DNA from: Taklimakanibacter sp049323275
GTDB taxonomy: Bacteria > Pseudomonadota > Alphaproteobacteria > Rhizobiales > Aestuariivirgaceae
Direction: 5' to 3'
DNA: 64,000 nucleotides
NCBI GenBank assembly: GCA_049323275.1
Contig: JBMOOM010000015.1
Span: 1-64,000 of the forward strand
Shown here: positions 49,240-58,179 of the stretch, piece after piece
How the letters are laid out: each line of letters opens with the position of its first letter
Position numbering within the stretch: position 1 is the first letter of the stretch
The notes under the pieces: model-generated
Database searches by the model: none
What the model was told of the DNA's origin: nothing
The model's input: the letters and a program-made list of their open reading frames with translations, nothing else
Position numbers and translations under genes: made by a program

Positions 49240-50327
49240 TGCTTTATCATCTGCTTGTCAGCCTGACCGACGAAGTCTCGGTGCTGAACGTGTTCCGCTA
49301 CCAGACGACCCGGACGGGCTCGGCGATCCTGACCGCGCTGCTGTTCATCTGGCTGTTCGGCCCGACGATCATCTCGCTGCTCAAGGTCAAGCAGGGCAGA
49401 GGCCAGCCGATCCGCAGCGACGGCCCGCAGCGCCATATCGTCGAGAAGCAGGGCACGCCGACCATGGGCGGGCTGATGATCCTCTCCGGCATCCTGGTGT
49501 CGACGCTGCTGTGGGCGGACCTCACCAATTATTATGTCTGGGCGGTGCTGTTCGTGACCCTCGGCTTCGGCGCCATCGGCTTCTATGACGATTTCCTCAA
49601 GGTGACGAAGTCGACGACGCATGGCTTCTCCGGAAAGATCCGGCTGCTGATCGAGGTCGCCATCGCGGCCGTCGCGGTCGCCATCTTCATGGGCATCGGC
49701 GACAAGACGATCTCGAGCGCGCTGGCGGTGCCCTTCTTCAAGGACGTGCTCCTCCAGTTCGGCTTCTTCTTCCTGCTGATCGGCGTATTCATCATCGTCG
49801 GCGCCGGCAATGCGGTGAACATCACCGACGGGCTCGACGGCCTCGCCATCGTGCCGGTGATGATCGCCGCCGGCACCTATGGCCTCATCGCCTATCTGGT
49901 CGGCAATGCCGTCTTCGCCGAATATCTGCAGCTCCATAATGTGAAGGGCACCGGCGAACTGGCGGTGCTGTGCGGCGCCATTGTCGGCGCCGGCCTCGGC
50001 TTCCTGTGGTTCAATGCGCCGCCCGCCATGATCTTCATGGGCGACACCGGCTCGCTGTCGCTCGGCGGCGCGCTGGGCGCCATCGCGGTCGCGGTCAAGC
50101 ATGAGATCGTGCTCGCCATCATCGGCGGCCTGTTCGTGCTCGAGACCGCATCCGTCATCGTCCAGGTCGCCTCCTTCAAGCTCACCGGCAAGCGCGTCTT
50201 CGCCATGGCGCCGCTGCATCATCATTTCGAGCAGAAGGGCTGGAAGGAGCCGACCATCGTCATCCGCTTCTGGATCATCGCTTTCGTGCTGGCGCTGATC
50301 GGGCTGTCGACCCTCAAGCTGCGCTAG
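49239..50327 (+). CDS. mraY: phospho-MurNAc-pentapeptide transferase MraY
   Basis: A 362-residue membrane enzyme with about ten helices. GTPTMGGLMIL, the catalytic GFYDDFLKVTK, NITDGLDGLAIVP and the late MAPLHHHFEQKGW are diagnostic. It makes lipid I from UDP-MurNAc-pentapeptide and undecaprenyl phosphate. The start has its ribosome site inside murF. Confidence 0.96.
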   Translation: MLYHLLVSLTDEVSVLNVFRYQTTRTGSAILTALLFIWLFGPTIISLLKVKQGRGQPIRSDGPQRHIVEKQGTPTMGGLMILSGILVSTLLWADLTNYYVWAVLFVTLGFGAIGFYDDFLKVTKSTTHGFSGKIRLLIEVAIAAVAVAIFMGIGDKTISSALAVPFFKDVLLQFGFFFLLIGVFIIVGAGNAVNITDGLDGLAIVPVMIAAGTYGLIAYLVGNAVFAEYLQLHNVKGTGELAVLCGAIVGAGLGFLWFNAPPAMIFMGDTGSLSLGGALGAIAVAVKHEIVLAIIGGLFVLETASVIVQVASFKLTGKRVFAMAPLHHHFEQKGWKEPTIVIRFWIIAFVLALIGLSTLKLR

Positions 50328-50334
50328 GCACCCG

Positions 50335-51756
50335 ATGTTTCCAGCCAAGACATTCGCGGGCAAGAAGGTCGGGGTCTTCGGCCTTGCCCGTTCGGGCACG
50401 GCCTGCGCCGAAGCCCTCAGGCTGGGCGGCGCCGAGGTCTTCGCCTGGGACGACCAGGCCGCGTCGGTCGAGAAGGCGAGAACGGAAGGCCTGCCGGTCG
50501 GCGATCTCAAGGCGCTGGATTTCGCGACGCTCGATACGCTGGTTCTGAGCCCCGGCGTGCCGCTCACCCATCCGAAACCGCACTGGACGGTCGAGAAGGC
50601 GAAAGCGGCCGGGGTCGAGATCATCGGCGACACGGAAGTCTTCCAGCGCGAGCTCGCCGGCACCGGCGCCAGGCTGGTGGCGATCACCGGCACCAACGGC
50701 AAATCGACGACGACGGCGCTTACCGGCCATCTCTTCCAGTCGGCCGGGCGCGATGCCGATGTCGGCGGCAATATCGGCAAGGCGGTGTTCCTGCTGCGCC
50801 AGCCGGTCAAGGACCGCGTCTATGTGCTGGAGCTGTCGTCGTTCCAGATCGATCTCATGCCGAGCCTCAGGCCCGATGCCGGCATCCTCACCAATATCAC
50901 GCCCGACCATCTCGACCGGCATGGCACGATCGAGAGCTATGTCGATGTCAAGGCGCGGATGTTCGCCCGCCAGAAGCAGGGCGATACCGCGATCATCGGC
51001 GTCGACGAGAACTGGGGCGAGGGCATCGCTTCATCCATCCGGACCGGCGCGCGCGTGGTTCCGGTCTCGGTCGAGCGCATGCTGGCGGAAGGCCTGTCGG
51101 CGCCCGACGGCGTCCTGATCGAACGGCGCGGCGGCACGGAGATCGCGACGCTCGATCTGCGGCAGCTGCCGGCGCTCAAGGGCCGGCACAACTGGCAGAA
51201 TGCCGCCATGGCCTATGCGGCGGGGCGCGCGCTGGGGTTGACGGTCGATGAAATCCGTGACGGCCTCAAGAGCTTCGGCGGCCTCGCCCATCGCATGCAG
51301 GAGATCGGCCGTCTCGACGGCATCGCCTTCATCAACGACTCGAAGGCGACCAATGCCGATGCGGCGGCGAAGGCGCTCTCATCCTTCGACGACATCTACT
51401 GGATCGCCGGCGGCATCGCCAAAGCGGGCGGCATCGAGCCTCTGGCGTCGTTCTTCCCGAAGATCAGACGCGCCTATCTCATCGGCGAGGCGGCCGACGC
51501 GTTCGCGCGCACGATCGGCGACAAGGCGCCGTTCGTGAAGACGGGCACGCTCGACAAGGCGGTCGAGGCGGCGGCGCGCGATGCGGTGAAGGACGGCACA
51601 GGCAACGCGGTGGTGCTGCTGTCGCCGGCCTGCGCGTCCTTCGACCATTATCCGAATTTCGAAGTGAGGGGGGATGCCTTCGGCAAGGCGGTGGCCGCAT
51701 TGCCGGGCATCCGGATGACCGTAAAGGGGAACGGACATGCTGATAAGCCGCAGTGA
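50335..51756 (+). CDS. murD: UDP-MurNAc-L-alanine:D-glutamate ligase MurD
   Basis: A 473-residue Mur ligase. GLARSGTACAEAL start, LSPGVPLTHP, ATP site AITGTNGKSTTTAL, LSSFQIDLMP, NITPDHLDRHG and INDSKATNADAA fit MurD. It adds D-glutamate to UDP-MurNAc-L-Ala. Starts seven bases after mraY and overlaps ftsW by 20 bases. Confidence 0.95.
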   Translation: MFPAKTFAGKKVGVFGLARSGTACAEALRLGGAEVFAWDDQAASVEKARTEGLPVGDLKALDFATLDTLVLSPGVPLTHPKPHWTVEKAKAAGVEIIGDTEVFQRELAGTGARLVAITGTNGKSTTTALTGHLFQSAGRDADVGGNIGKAVFLLRQPVKDRVYVLELSSFQIDLMPSLRPDAGILTNITPDHLDRHGTIESYVDVKARMFARQKQGDTAIIGVDENWGEGIASSIRTGARVVPVSVERMLAEGLSAPDGVLIERRGGTEIATLDLRQLPALKGRHNWQNAAMAYAAGRALGLTVDEIRDGLKSFGGLAHRMQEIGRLDGIAFINDSKATNADAAAKALSSFDDIYWIAGGIAKAGGIEPLASFFPKIRRAYLIGEAADAFARTIGDKAPFVKTGTLDKAVEAAARDAVKDGTGNAVVLLSPACASFDHYPNFEVRGDAFGKAVAALPGIRMTVKGNGHADKPQ

Positions 51757-52882
51757 CCGGGGGCTCTTCGCCTCCTGGTGGTTCACCGTCGACCGGCTGC
51801 TCCTGAGCGCCGTGCTGCTGCTCATGGCGGCGGGCGTCCTGATCAGCATGGCGGCAAGCCCGCCGGTCGCGGCCCGGCTCGGTCTCGACAGCTTCCACTT
51901 CTTCCGCAACCAGCTCTTTTATCTGGGCATCGCGGTCGTCATCCTCACCGCCACCAGCCTGCTCGAGCCGCTGCAGGCGCGCCGCGCCGCCTTCCTCGTC
52001 TTCTTCGGCTCGCTGGCGCTGATGGTGCTGGCGCTGTTCTACGGGCCCGAGATCAAGGGCGCCCATCGCTGGATCGATATCGGCCCGATCAATCTGCAGC
52101 CTTCGGAGCTGGCCAAGCCCGGCTTCATCGTCATGGTCGCGTGGTTCCTGGCCGAGCAGACGCGCCGGCCGAACATGCCCGGGCTGCCGATCGCGCTTCT
52201 CCTCTGCGGCGGCTTTGTCGGCCTGCTCATCCTGCAGCCGGATTTCGGCCAGTCGGCGCTCGTCGTCCTCACCTTCATCGCGCTGCTCCTCATCTACGGC
52301 ATTCCGTGGATCCTCGTCTTCGGCATCAGCGCGCTCGCGGTCGCCGGCGTGTTCCTCGCCTATGAAGCGATCCCGCATGTCGCCTCGCGTATCGACCGCT
52401 TCCTCAATCCGGAGAAGGGCGACACGTTCCAGGTCGACACCGCGACGCAGGCCTTTCTCAATGGCGGCGTGTTCGGCGCCGGCCCGGGCGGCGGCGAAGC
52501 GAAGCAGATCCTGCCCGACGCCCATACCGACTTCACCTTCGCGGTGGTGGGCGAGGAATTCGGCTTCATCGCCTGCATGGGCCTGATCCTGCTCTTCGCC
52601 TTCATCGTCATCCGCATCCTGGGGCGCGCCAAGGCCGAGCCCGATCCGTTCGCGACCTTGTCGATGAGCGGCCTCGCCGTGATCTTCGGCCTGCAGGCCG
52701 TGATCAATATGGGCGTCAATGTCTCGCTGCTGCCGGCCAAGGGCATGACCTTGCCCTTCATCTCCTATGGCGGCTCGTCGCTCATCGGCATGGCCTTCGC
52801 CATGGGCCTGGTGCTCGCCTTCGCGCGCTCGCGCACGCTGGCGGCGCAGAGCGATCCCGCCTGGCGGACGGTGACGGCTTGA
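51737..52882 (+). CDS. ftsW: septal peptidoglycan polymerase FtsW
   Basis: A 381-residue SEDS-family membrane protein with about ten helices. KGAHRWIDIGPINLQPSELAKPGFI, LILQPDFGQSALV, the LPDAHTDFTFAVVGEEFGFIACMGL loop and SYGGSSLIGMAFAMGLV are SEDS hallmarks. It polymerises glycan strands with FtsI. The 20-base overlap with murD is longer than usual but the frame is unambiguous. Confidence 0.95.
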   Translation: MLISRSDRGLFASWWFTVDRLLLSAVLLLMAAGVLISMAASPPVAARLGLDSFHFFRNQLFYLGIAVVILTATSLLEPLQARRAAFLVFFGSLALMVLALFYGPEIKGAHRWIDIGPINLQPSELAKPGFIVMVAWFLAEQTRRPNMPGLPIALLLCGGFVGLLILQPDFGQSALVVLTFIALLLIYGIPWILVFGISALAVAGVFLAYEAIPHVASRIDRFLNPEKGDTFQVDTATQAFLNGGVFGAGPGGGEAKQILPDAHTDFTFAVVGEEFGFIACMGLILLFAFIVIRILGRAKAEPDPFATLSMSGLAVIFGLQAVINMGVNVSLLPAKGMTLPFISYGGSSLIGMAFAMGLVLAFARSRTLAAQSDPAWRTVTA

Positions 52883-54012
52883 GCGATCCGATGACGTCGC
52901 GGCTCATCGTTCTCGCCGCCGGCGGCACCGGCGGCCATCTCTTTCCGGCCCAGGCGCTCGCCGAAGCGCTGATCCGGCGCGGCTATGCCATTCATCTGAT
53001 GACGGATGAACGGGTGCGCGATTACGGCCGCTCCTTCCCGGCGCTCGAAACCCATCTGGTGCCGGCGGCGACGATTTCGCCCGGCAAGCCGCATCTTCTG
53101 CCGGGGCAGCTGCTGCGCCTCTACAAGGGCTACCAGACCGCACGCGGCGTTCTCGATCGCCTGAAGCCCCTGGCGGTCGCGGGCTTCGGCGGCTATCCGT
53201 CCTTTCCGCCGGTCATCGCCGCCTCGCGGCTCAAGATCCCGTCCCTGATCCACGACCAGAATGCCGTGATGGGGCGCGCCAACCGCGCGCTGTCGCGTTT
53301 CGCCGACGCGGTCGCCTCGTCCTTCCCGACGCTCGGACGTCTGCCGGAGGCTTCCAAGGACAAGCTGCGCTATACCGGCAATCCGGTGCGCGGCATCGTG
53401 CTCGAGAAGCAGGGGGCGGCCTATCAGTCCTCGGCCGCCGACGCGCCCTTCAATCTGCTCGTCTTCGGCGGCAGCCAGGGCGCCCGTTTCTTCGCCGAGT
53501 TCATGCCGAAGGTGGTGAAGCTCCTGCCCAAGGCGGTGCTGCGTCACCTCAAGATCGTGCAGCAATGCCGGCCCGAGGACATCGAGCGGGTGAAAGCCGC
53601 CTATGGCACGCTCGACATCGCCTTCGAGCTCGCCTCCTTCTTCGCCGACATGCCGCAGCGTTTTGCCGATGCGCAGCTCATCGTGTGCCGGTCGGGCGCC
53701 TCGACCATCGCCGAGCTCGGCGTCATCGGCAGGCCGGCGGTCATGGTGCCGCTGCCGCACGCCCTCGACAATGATCAGCTCCATAATGCGGAATTTTTTG
53801 CCGGAAAGGGCGGCGGCTGGGTGCGGCCACAGGCCCAGTTGGAGCCGCAAGAATTCGCTGCATTCCTGACCCGGCTCAGGTATCAAGACGCCGAACTGGC
53901 CGGGGCGGCGCGAGCTGCCCTGGCGCAAGGCATGCCGGACGCCGCCGAGCGCCTCGCCGATCTGGTCGAGGATCTGGCCCGCCGCGCAACCATGGAGACG
54001 ATACAGAAATGA
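52879..54012 (+). CDS. murG: lipid II synthase MurG
   Basis: A 377-residue glycosyltransferase. LAAGGTGGHLFPAQALAEAL is the GGTGGH loop; GGYPSFPPVIAA, HDQNAVMGRANR, VFGGSQGARFF and CRSGASTIAELGVIGRPAVMVPLPHALDNDQ are all present. It transfers GlcNAc to lipid I at the inner membrane. A TTG at 52879 gives a TTGA overlap with ftsW; ATG 52891 is an alternative start. Confidence 0.96.
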   Translation: MSDPMTSRLIVLAAGGTGGHLFPAQALAEALIRRGYAIHLMTDERVRDYGRSFPALETHLVPAATISPGKPHLLPGQLLRLYKGYQTARGVLDRLKPLAVAGFGGYPSFPPVIAASRLKIPSLIHDQNAVMGRANRALSRFADAVASSFPTLGRLPEASKDKLRYTGNPVRGIVLEKQGAAYQSSAADAPFNLLVFGGSQGARFFAEFMPKVVKLLPKAVLRHLKIVQQCRPEDIERVKAAYGTLDIAFELASFFADMPQRFADAQLIVCRSGASTIAELGVIGRPAVMVPLPHALDNDQLHNAEFFAGKGGGWVRPQAQLEPQEFAAFLTRLRYQDAELAGAARAALAQGMPDAAERLADLVEDLARRATMETIQK

Positions 54013-55430
54013 AACTTCCGCGCGACGTCGGACCCATCCATTTCATCGGGATCGGGGGCATCGGCATGAGCGGCATCGCCGAGGTGATGGCGACGCTCGG
54101 CTACAAGGTGCAGGGTTCCGACCTCACCGACAACTACAACACCGCGCGCCTGCGCAAGAACGGCATCGCCGTGGCGGTCGGCCATGACGCCGCCCATCTG
54201 GGCGAAGCGCAGGTGGTGGTCGTGTCCTCGGCGGTGAAGCCGGAGAATCCCGAGCTGGTCGAGGCGCGCCGGCGCTTCCTGCCGATCGTGCGCCGCGCCG
54301 AGATGCTGGCCGAGCTGATGCGCTTCAAATCCTGCGTGGCGGTGGGCGGCACGCATGGCAAGACGACGACGACCTCGCTGGTCGCCGCGCTGCTCGATTC
54401 AGGTGGCCTCGACCCGACGGTGATCAATGGCGGCATCATCAATGCCTATGGCACCAATGCCCGGCTCGGCAAGGGCGACTGGATGGTCGTCGAGTCGGAT
54501 GAATCCGACGGCACCTTCGTGAAGCTGCCGGCCGATGTGGTGATCGTCACCAATATCGATCCCGAGCATCTCGATCATTATGGCTCCTTCGACAAGGCGA
54601 AGGAGGCGTTCCTCGCCTTCGTCGAGAATATTCCGTTCTACGGCTTCGCCGTGATGTGCATCGACCATCCGGAGGTGCAGGCGCTGATCGGGCGGGTGCG
54701 CGACCGCCGCATCATCACCTATGGGCGCAGCCCGCAGGCGGATATTCGCCTCGTCGACACGTTCTACAGCAATGGCGAGATGAAGTTCTCGGTCCGCATC
54801 AACGACCGGCGCAACTCCGCCGTTCACGATATCAGCGAGCTGAGCCTGCAGATGCCGGGCGATCACAATGCGCTCAATGCGACGGCGGCGCTCGCGGTGG
54901 CGCGCGAGCTTGGCATCGGCGACGACAAGATCCGCTCGGGCTTCAAGAGCTTCGCCGGCGTCAAGCGGCGCTTCACCCGCACCGGCGAGCATGATGGCGT
55001 GGCGGTGTTCGACGATTACGGCCATCACCCGGTGGAGATCGCGGCGGTGCTGCGCGCGGCGCGCGGCGTCACCCAAGGCAAGGTCGTCGCGGTGATGCAG
55101 CCGCATCGCTATACACGGCTCTCCTCGCTGTTCCAGGAATTCTGCTCGTGCTTCAACGACGCCGACACGGTCGTCGTCGCGCCGGTCTATTCGGCGGGCG
55201 AAGCGCCGATCGAAGGCGCCAGCCATGACGCGCTCGCCGAGGGTCTGCGCGCCCGCGGCCATCGCAGCGTGCTCAAGATCGACGCGCCGGAGCAACTGGC
55301 GGAACTGGTGAAGAGCCAGGTGAAACCGGGCGACATCGTCGTCTGTCTCGGCGCCGGCACGATCACGCAATGGGCCTATGCCCTGCCGGGACAGCTCGCT
55401 GCCCTCGACGGAAAAGCCGGAGCGGCATGA
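54009..55430 (+). CDS. murC: UDP-MurNAc:L-alanine ligase MurC
   Basis: A 473-residue Mur ligase. IHFIGIGGIGMSGIAEVMATLGYKVQGSD start, ATP site AVGGTHGKTTTTSL, ESDESDGTF, NIDPEHLDHYG and DDYGHHPVEIAAVL are diagnostic. It attaches L-Ala to UDP-MurNAc. ATGA overlaps with murG and murB. Confidence 0.96.
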   Translation: MKLPRDVGPIHFIGIGGIGMSGIAEVMATLGYKVQGSDLTDNYNTARLRKNGIAVAVGHDAAHLGEAQVVVVSSAVKPENPELVEARRRFLPIVRRAEMLAELMRFKSCVAVGGTHGKTTTTSLVAALLDSGGLDPTVINGGIINAYGTNARLGKGDWMVVESDESDGTFVKLPADVVIVTNIDPEHLDHYGSFDKAKEAFLAFVENIPFYGFAVMCIDHPEVQALIGRVRDRRIITYGRSPQADIRLVDTFYSNGEMKFSVRINDRRNSAVHDISELSLQMPGDHNALNATAALAVARELGIGDDKIRSGFKSFAGVKRRFTRTGEHDGVAVFDDYGHHPVEIAAVLRAARGVTQGKVVAVMQPHRYTRLSSLFQEFCSCFNDADTVVVAPVYSAGEAPIEGASHDALAEGLRARGHRSVLKIDAPEQLAELVKSQVKPGDIVVCLGAGTITQWAYALPGQLAALDGKAGAA

Positions 55431-56353
55431 TGAAGCTCGATGGTGAGAAGCTGCTGGCCCGGCTGCCGAAGCCCAAGGGCCGGATCGAGGCCAATGCGCC
55501 GCTCGCCGACCTGACCTGGTTCCGGGTCGGCGGACCGGCGGAAGTGCTGTTCACGCCGGCGGACGAGGACGATCTCGCCCAGATGCTGAAGGCGACGCCC
55601 GCCGATGTCCCGGTCTATGTCATCGGCGTCGGCTCCAACCTCCTGGTGCGCGACGGCGGCGTGCCCGGCATGGTCATCAGGCTCGGCAAGGGTTTCGGCG
55701 AAACGACGCTCGAGCCCGGCAACCGGATCAGGACCGGGACCGCGGTGCCTGACGTAAGGGTGGCCCGTTTTGCCCTCGATCATAGTATCGGAGGATTAAC
55801 CTTTCTGAGAGGTATACCCGGCACGATTGGCGGCGCGCTTCGGATGAACGGTGGAGCCTATGGTCGCGAGACCAAGGACGTTCTGATCGAGGCGCGGGCC
55901 GTTGACCGGAGGGGATCGCTTCACGTGCTGTCGAATGCCGACATGCAGTATACGTACCGTCATTGCGGTGCGCCGGAGGACTTCATCTTCACGCAAGCCC
56001 TGTTCCAGGGCGAGGCGGGAGATAAGGACGAGATCGCGCGCGCCATGAACGAAGTGACCGAGCGGCGCGAGGCGACGCAGCCGATCAAGAGCCGCACCGG
56101 CGGCTCGACCTTCAAGAATCCGCCCGGACACAAATCCTGGCAGCTGATCGACCAGGCGGGCCTCAGGGGCTTCGCCATCGGACCGGCGAAGGTCTCCGAG
56201 CTCCATTGCAATTTCCTCATCAATGAAGGAGGCGCCACCGCCGCCCAGATCGAGGAATTGGGCGAAACCATAAGACGGCGCGTGAAGTCCGCATCGGGCA
56301 TCGAGCTCGACTGGGAGATCAAGCGCATCGGCATTCCGGCGGAAGGTGCGTGA
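55427..56353 (+). CDS. murB: UDP-N-acetylenolpyruvoylglucosamine reductase MurB
   Basis: A 308-residue FAD enzyme. Start ATG 55427 gives an ATGA overlap with murC; upstream codons belong to murC. APLADLTWFRVGGPAEVLF, IGVGSNLLVRDGGVPGMVI, GIPGTIGGALRMNGGAYG, and RTGGSTFKNPPG with the late LHCNFLINEGGATA give the three MurB regions. It makes UDP-MurNAc. Confidence 0.96.
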   Translation: MMKLDGEKLLARLPKPKGRIEANAPLADLTWFRVGGPAEVLFTPADEDDLAQMLKATPADVPVYVIGVGSNLLVRDGGVPGMVIRLGKGFGETTLEPGNRIRTGTAVPDVRVARFALDHSIGGLTFLRGIPGTIGGALRMNGGAYGRETKDVLIEARAVDRRGSLHVLSNADMQYTYRHCGAPEDFIFTQALFQGEAGDKDEIARAMNEVTERREATQPIKSRTGGSTFKNPPGHKSWQLIDQAGLRGFAIGPAKVSELHCNFLINEGGATAAQIEELGETIRRRVKSASGIELDWEIKRIGIPAEGA

Positions 56354-57291
56354 TGCCCATGCGCGATCCGAAAAACACCCATGTCGCCGTCCTGATGGGC
56401 GGCTGGTCGGCTGAGCGCGAAGTCTCGCTGTCGACCGGCGAGGGCTGCACCGATGCGCTGCGCCGCGCCGGATTCGAGGTCACGCCGATCGACGTGAAGC
56501 GCAATATCGCCGAGGTTCTCGCCGATCTCCGTCCCGATGTCGCTTTCAACGCGCTGCACGGAAAATGGGGCGAGGACGGCTGCATGGCGGCGATCCTCGA
56601 GACCATGGAAATTCCCTATACGCATTCGGGTGTGCGCGCCTCGGCCATCGCCATGGACAAGGTGAAGTCGAAGATCCTGTTCGCCGCCGCCGGCGTTCCG
56701 GTCGCGGAGAGCCGGGTCGTCGATCTCGAACTGGCGGCCACGCAGCATCCGCTGCCATTGCCCTATGTGCTGAAGCCGCAGGCGCAAGGCTCGAGCGTCG
56801 GCGTCCATATCGTCGATCACAGCTCCAATGGCCCGGCCGCCATGATCCTGGAGGAGCGCGATCTGTTCGGCGACCAGGTGCTGGCGGAGCGCTTCATTCC
56901 CGGCAAGGAGCTCACCTGCGCGGTGATGGGCGATGTCGCGCTCGGCGTCATCGACATCCTGCCGGCGGCCGGCTTCTATGACTACAAGGCCAAATATGCG
57001 CCCGGCGGATCGGTCCATGTGCTGCCGGCGGAGATTCCGCGCGAGATCTATCGCAAGGTGCAGCAATATGCGCTGGCGGCCCATCAGGCGCTCGGCTGCA
57101 AGGGCGTGAGCCGGGCGGACTTCCGCTATGACGACACGCCGGGCAGCGACGGCGAACTCATCCTCCTCGAGGTCAATACCCAGCCGGGCATGACGGGCAC
57201 GTCGCTGGTGCCTGAGCTCGCGGCGCATGCCGGGCACACTTACGAGGATCTGGTGACCTGGATGGTCAATGACGCCTCGGTGAACAGATGA
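56353..57291 (+). CDS. ddlB: D-alanine:D-alanine ligase
   Basis: A 312-residue ATP-grasp ligase. VAVLMGGWSAEREVSLSTG, FNALHGKWGEDG, YTHSGVRASAIAMDKVKSK, LKPQAQGSSVGVHIV and LLEVNTQPGMTGTSLVPE cover the family blocks. It forms D-Ala-D-Ala for MurF. ATG 56353 overlaps the murB stop by one base; GTG 56350 is possible. Confidence 0.95.
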   Translation: MPMRDPKNTHVAVLMGGWSAEREVSLSTGEGCTDALRRAGFEVTPIDVKRNIAEVLADLRPDVAFNALHGKWGEDGCMAAILETMEIPYTHSGVRASAIAMDKVKSKILFAAAGVPVAESRVVDLELAATQHPLPLPYVLKPQAQGSSVGVHIVDHSSNGPAAMILEERDLFGDQVLAERFIPGKELTCAVMGDVALGVIDILPAAGFYDYKAKYAPGGSVHVLPAEIPREIYRKVQQYALAAHQALGCKGVSRADFRYDDTPGSDGELILLEVNTQPGMTGTSLVPELAAHAGHTYEDLVTWMVNDASVNR

Positions 57292-58148
57292 AGCTCGCAC
57301 AGGATATCCGCCGCCGCGCGTTCCAGTTCTTCCGCCGGCTGCCGCCCAAGGGGCCCAGCTTCCGGACGCGTTTCCTCGCCAGGACAGGCGCCTGCGCGCT
57401 GCTGTTCGGCTCGATCATCCATGGCCTCGTCATCGGCGGCCATCTCGATTATGACGGCAGCCCGTGGCGCAAGCTTCCCGGCCAGATCGCGAGCTCGCTC
57501 GGCTTCGCGGCCGACGATATCCGCATCACCGGTCTCGTCCATCAGGAGCCGGAAACGCTGCTCAATGCGCTGGGCGTGCAGCCCGGCGGCTCGCTGGTCG
57601 GCTTCGACGCCGCCAGGGCGCGCGCGCTCCTCGAGAATCTCGACTGGGTCGCCTCGGCGCGGGTGATGCGCAAATATCCCAACCGGCTCGACATCGTCGT
57701 CAGCGAGCGCCAGCCTTTCGCCATCTGGCAGCGCGACGGCGCGCATTATGTGATCGACCAGACCGGTACGGCGATGAGCACGCTCGATCCGCGCCGACTT
57801 GCCTCGCTCCTGCTCGTCACCGGTGAAGGCGCGCACCGCGCCGCCGCCGAGCTGGTGGGCCAGCTCGACCAAGTGCCTCAGATCAAGCGGCATGTGACCG
57901 CCGCGGCGCGTGTCGGGGAGCGGCGCTGGACGCTCTATCTCGACAATGGCGTGACGGTGGCGCTGCCCGAGAAGGATCCGGCTCGGGCGCTCGAATCCCT
58001 GGCCCAGCTCAACCGCAGCCAGAAGATCCTGAGCAAGGGCATCAAGTCGATCGATCTGCGGCTCGCCGATGAAATGATCGTCGAATTGCCGGAAGCGGTC
58101 GCGCCTGAAAAGGATATTAAGAACTTCAAGGTAAGCCAGCAGCAGTAG
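57288..58148 (+). CDS. ftsQ: cell division protein FtsQ
   Basis: A 286-residue bitopic protein: basic cytoplasmic start, a membrane helix about 27-48 (FLARTGACALLFGSIIHGLVIG), a POTRA domain (about 70-145; IRITGLVHQEPETLLNALGVQPGGSLVGFDAARARALLENLDWVASARVMRKYPNRLDIVVSERQPFAIW) and a C-terminal beta domain. It is the divisome organiser with FtsL/FtsB. ATGA overlap with ddlB. Confidence 0.92.
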   Translation: MKLAQDIRRRAFQFFRRLPPKGPSFRTRFLARTGACALLFGSIIHGLVIGGHLDYDGSPWRKLPGQIASSLGFAADDIRITGLVHQEPETLLNALGVQPGGSLVGFDAARARALLENLDWVASARVMRKYPNRLDIVVSERQPFAIWQRDGAHYVIDQTGTAMSTLDPRRLASLLLVTGEGAHRAAAELVGQLDQVPQIKRHVTAAARVGERRWTLYLDNGVTVALPEKDPARALESLAQLNRSQKILSKGIKSIDLRLADEMIVELPEAVAPEKDIKNFKVSQQQ

Positions 58149-58179
58149 TTTTGTCCGTGCGTGGGGAAGGGACTTTTGC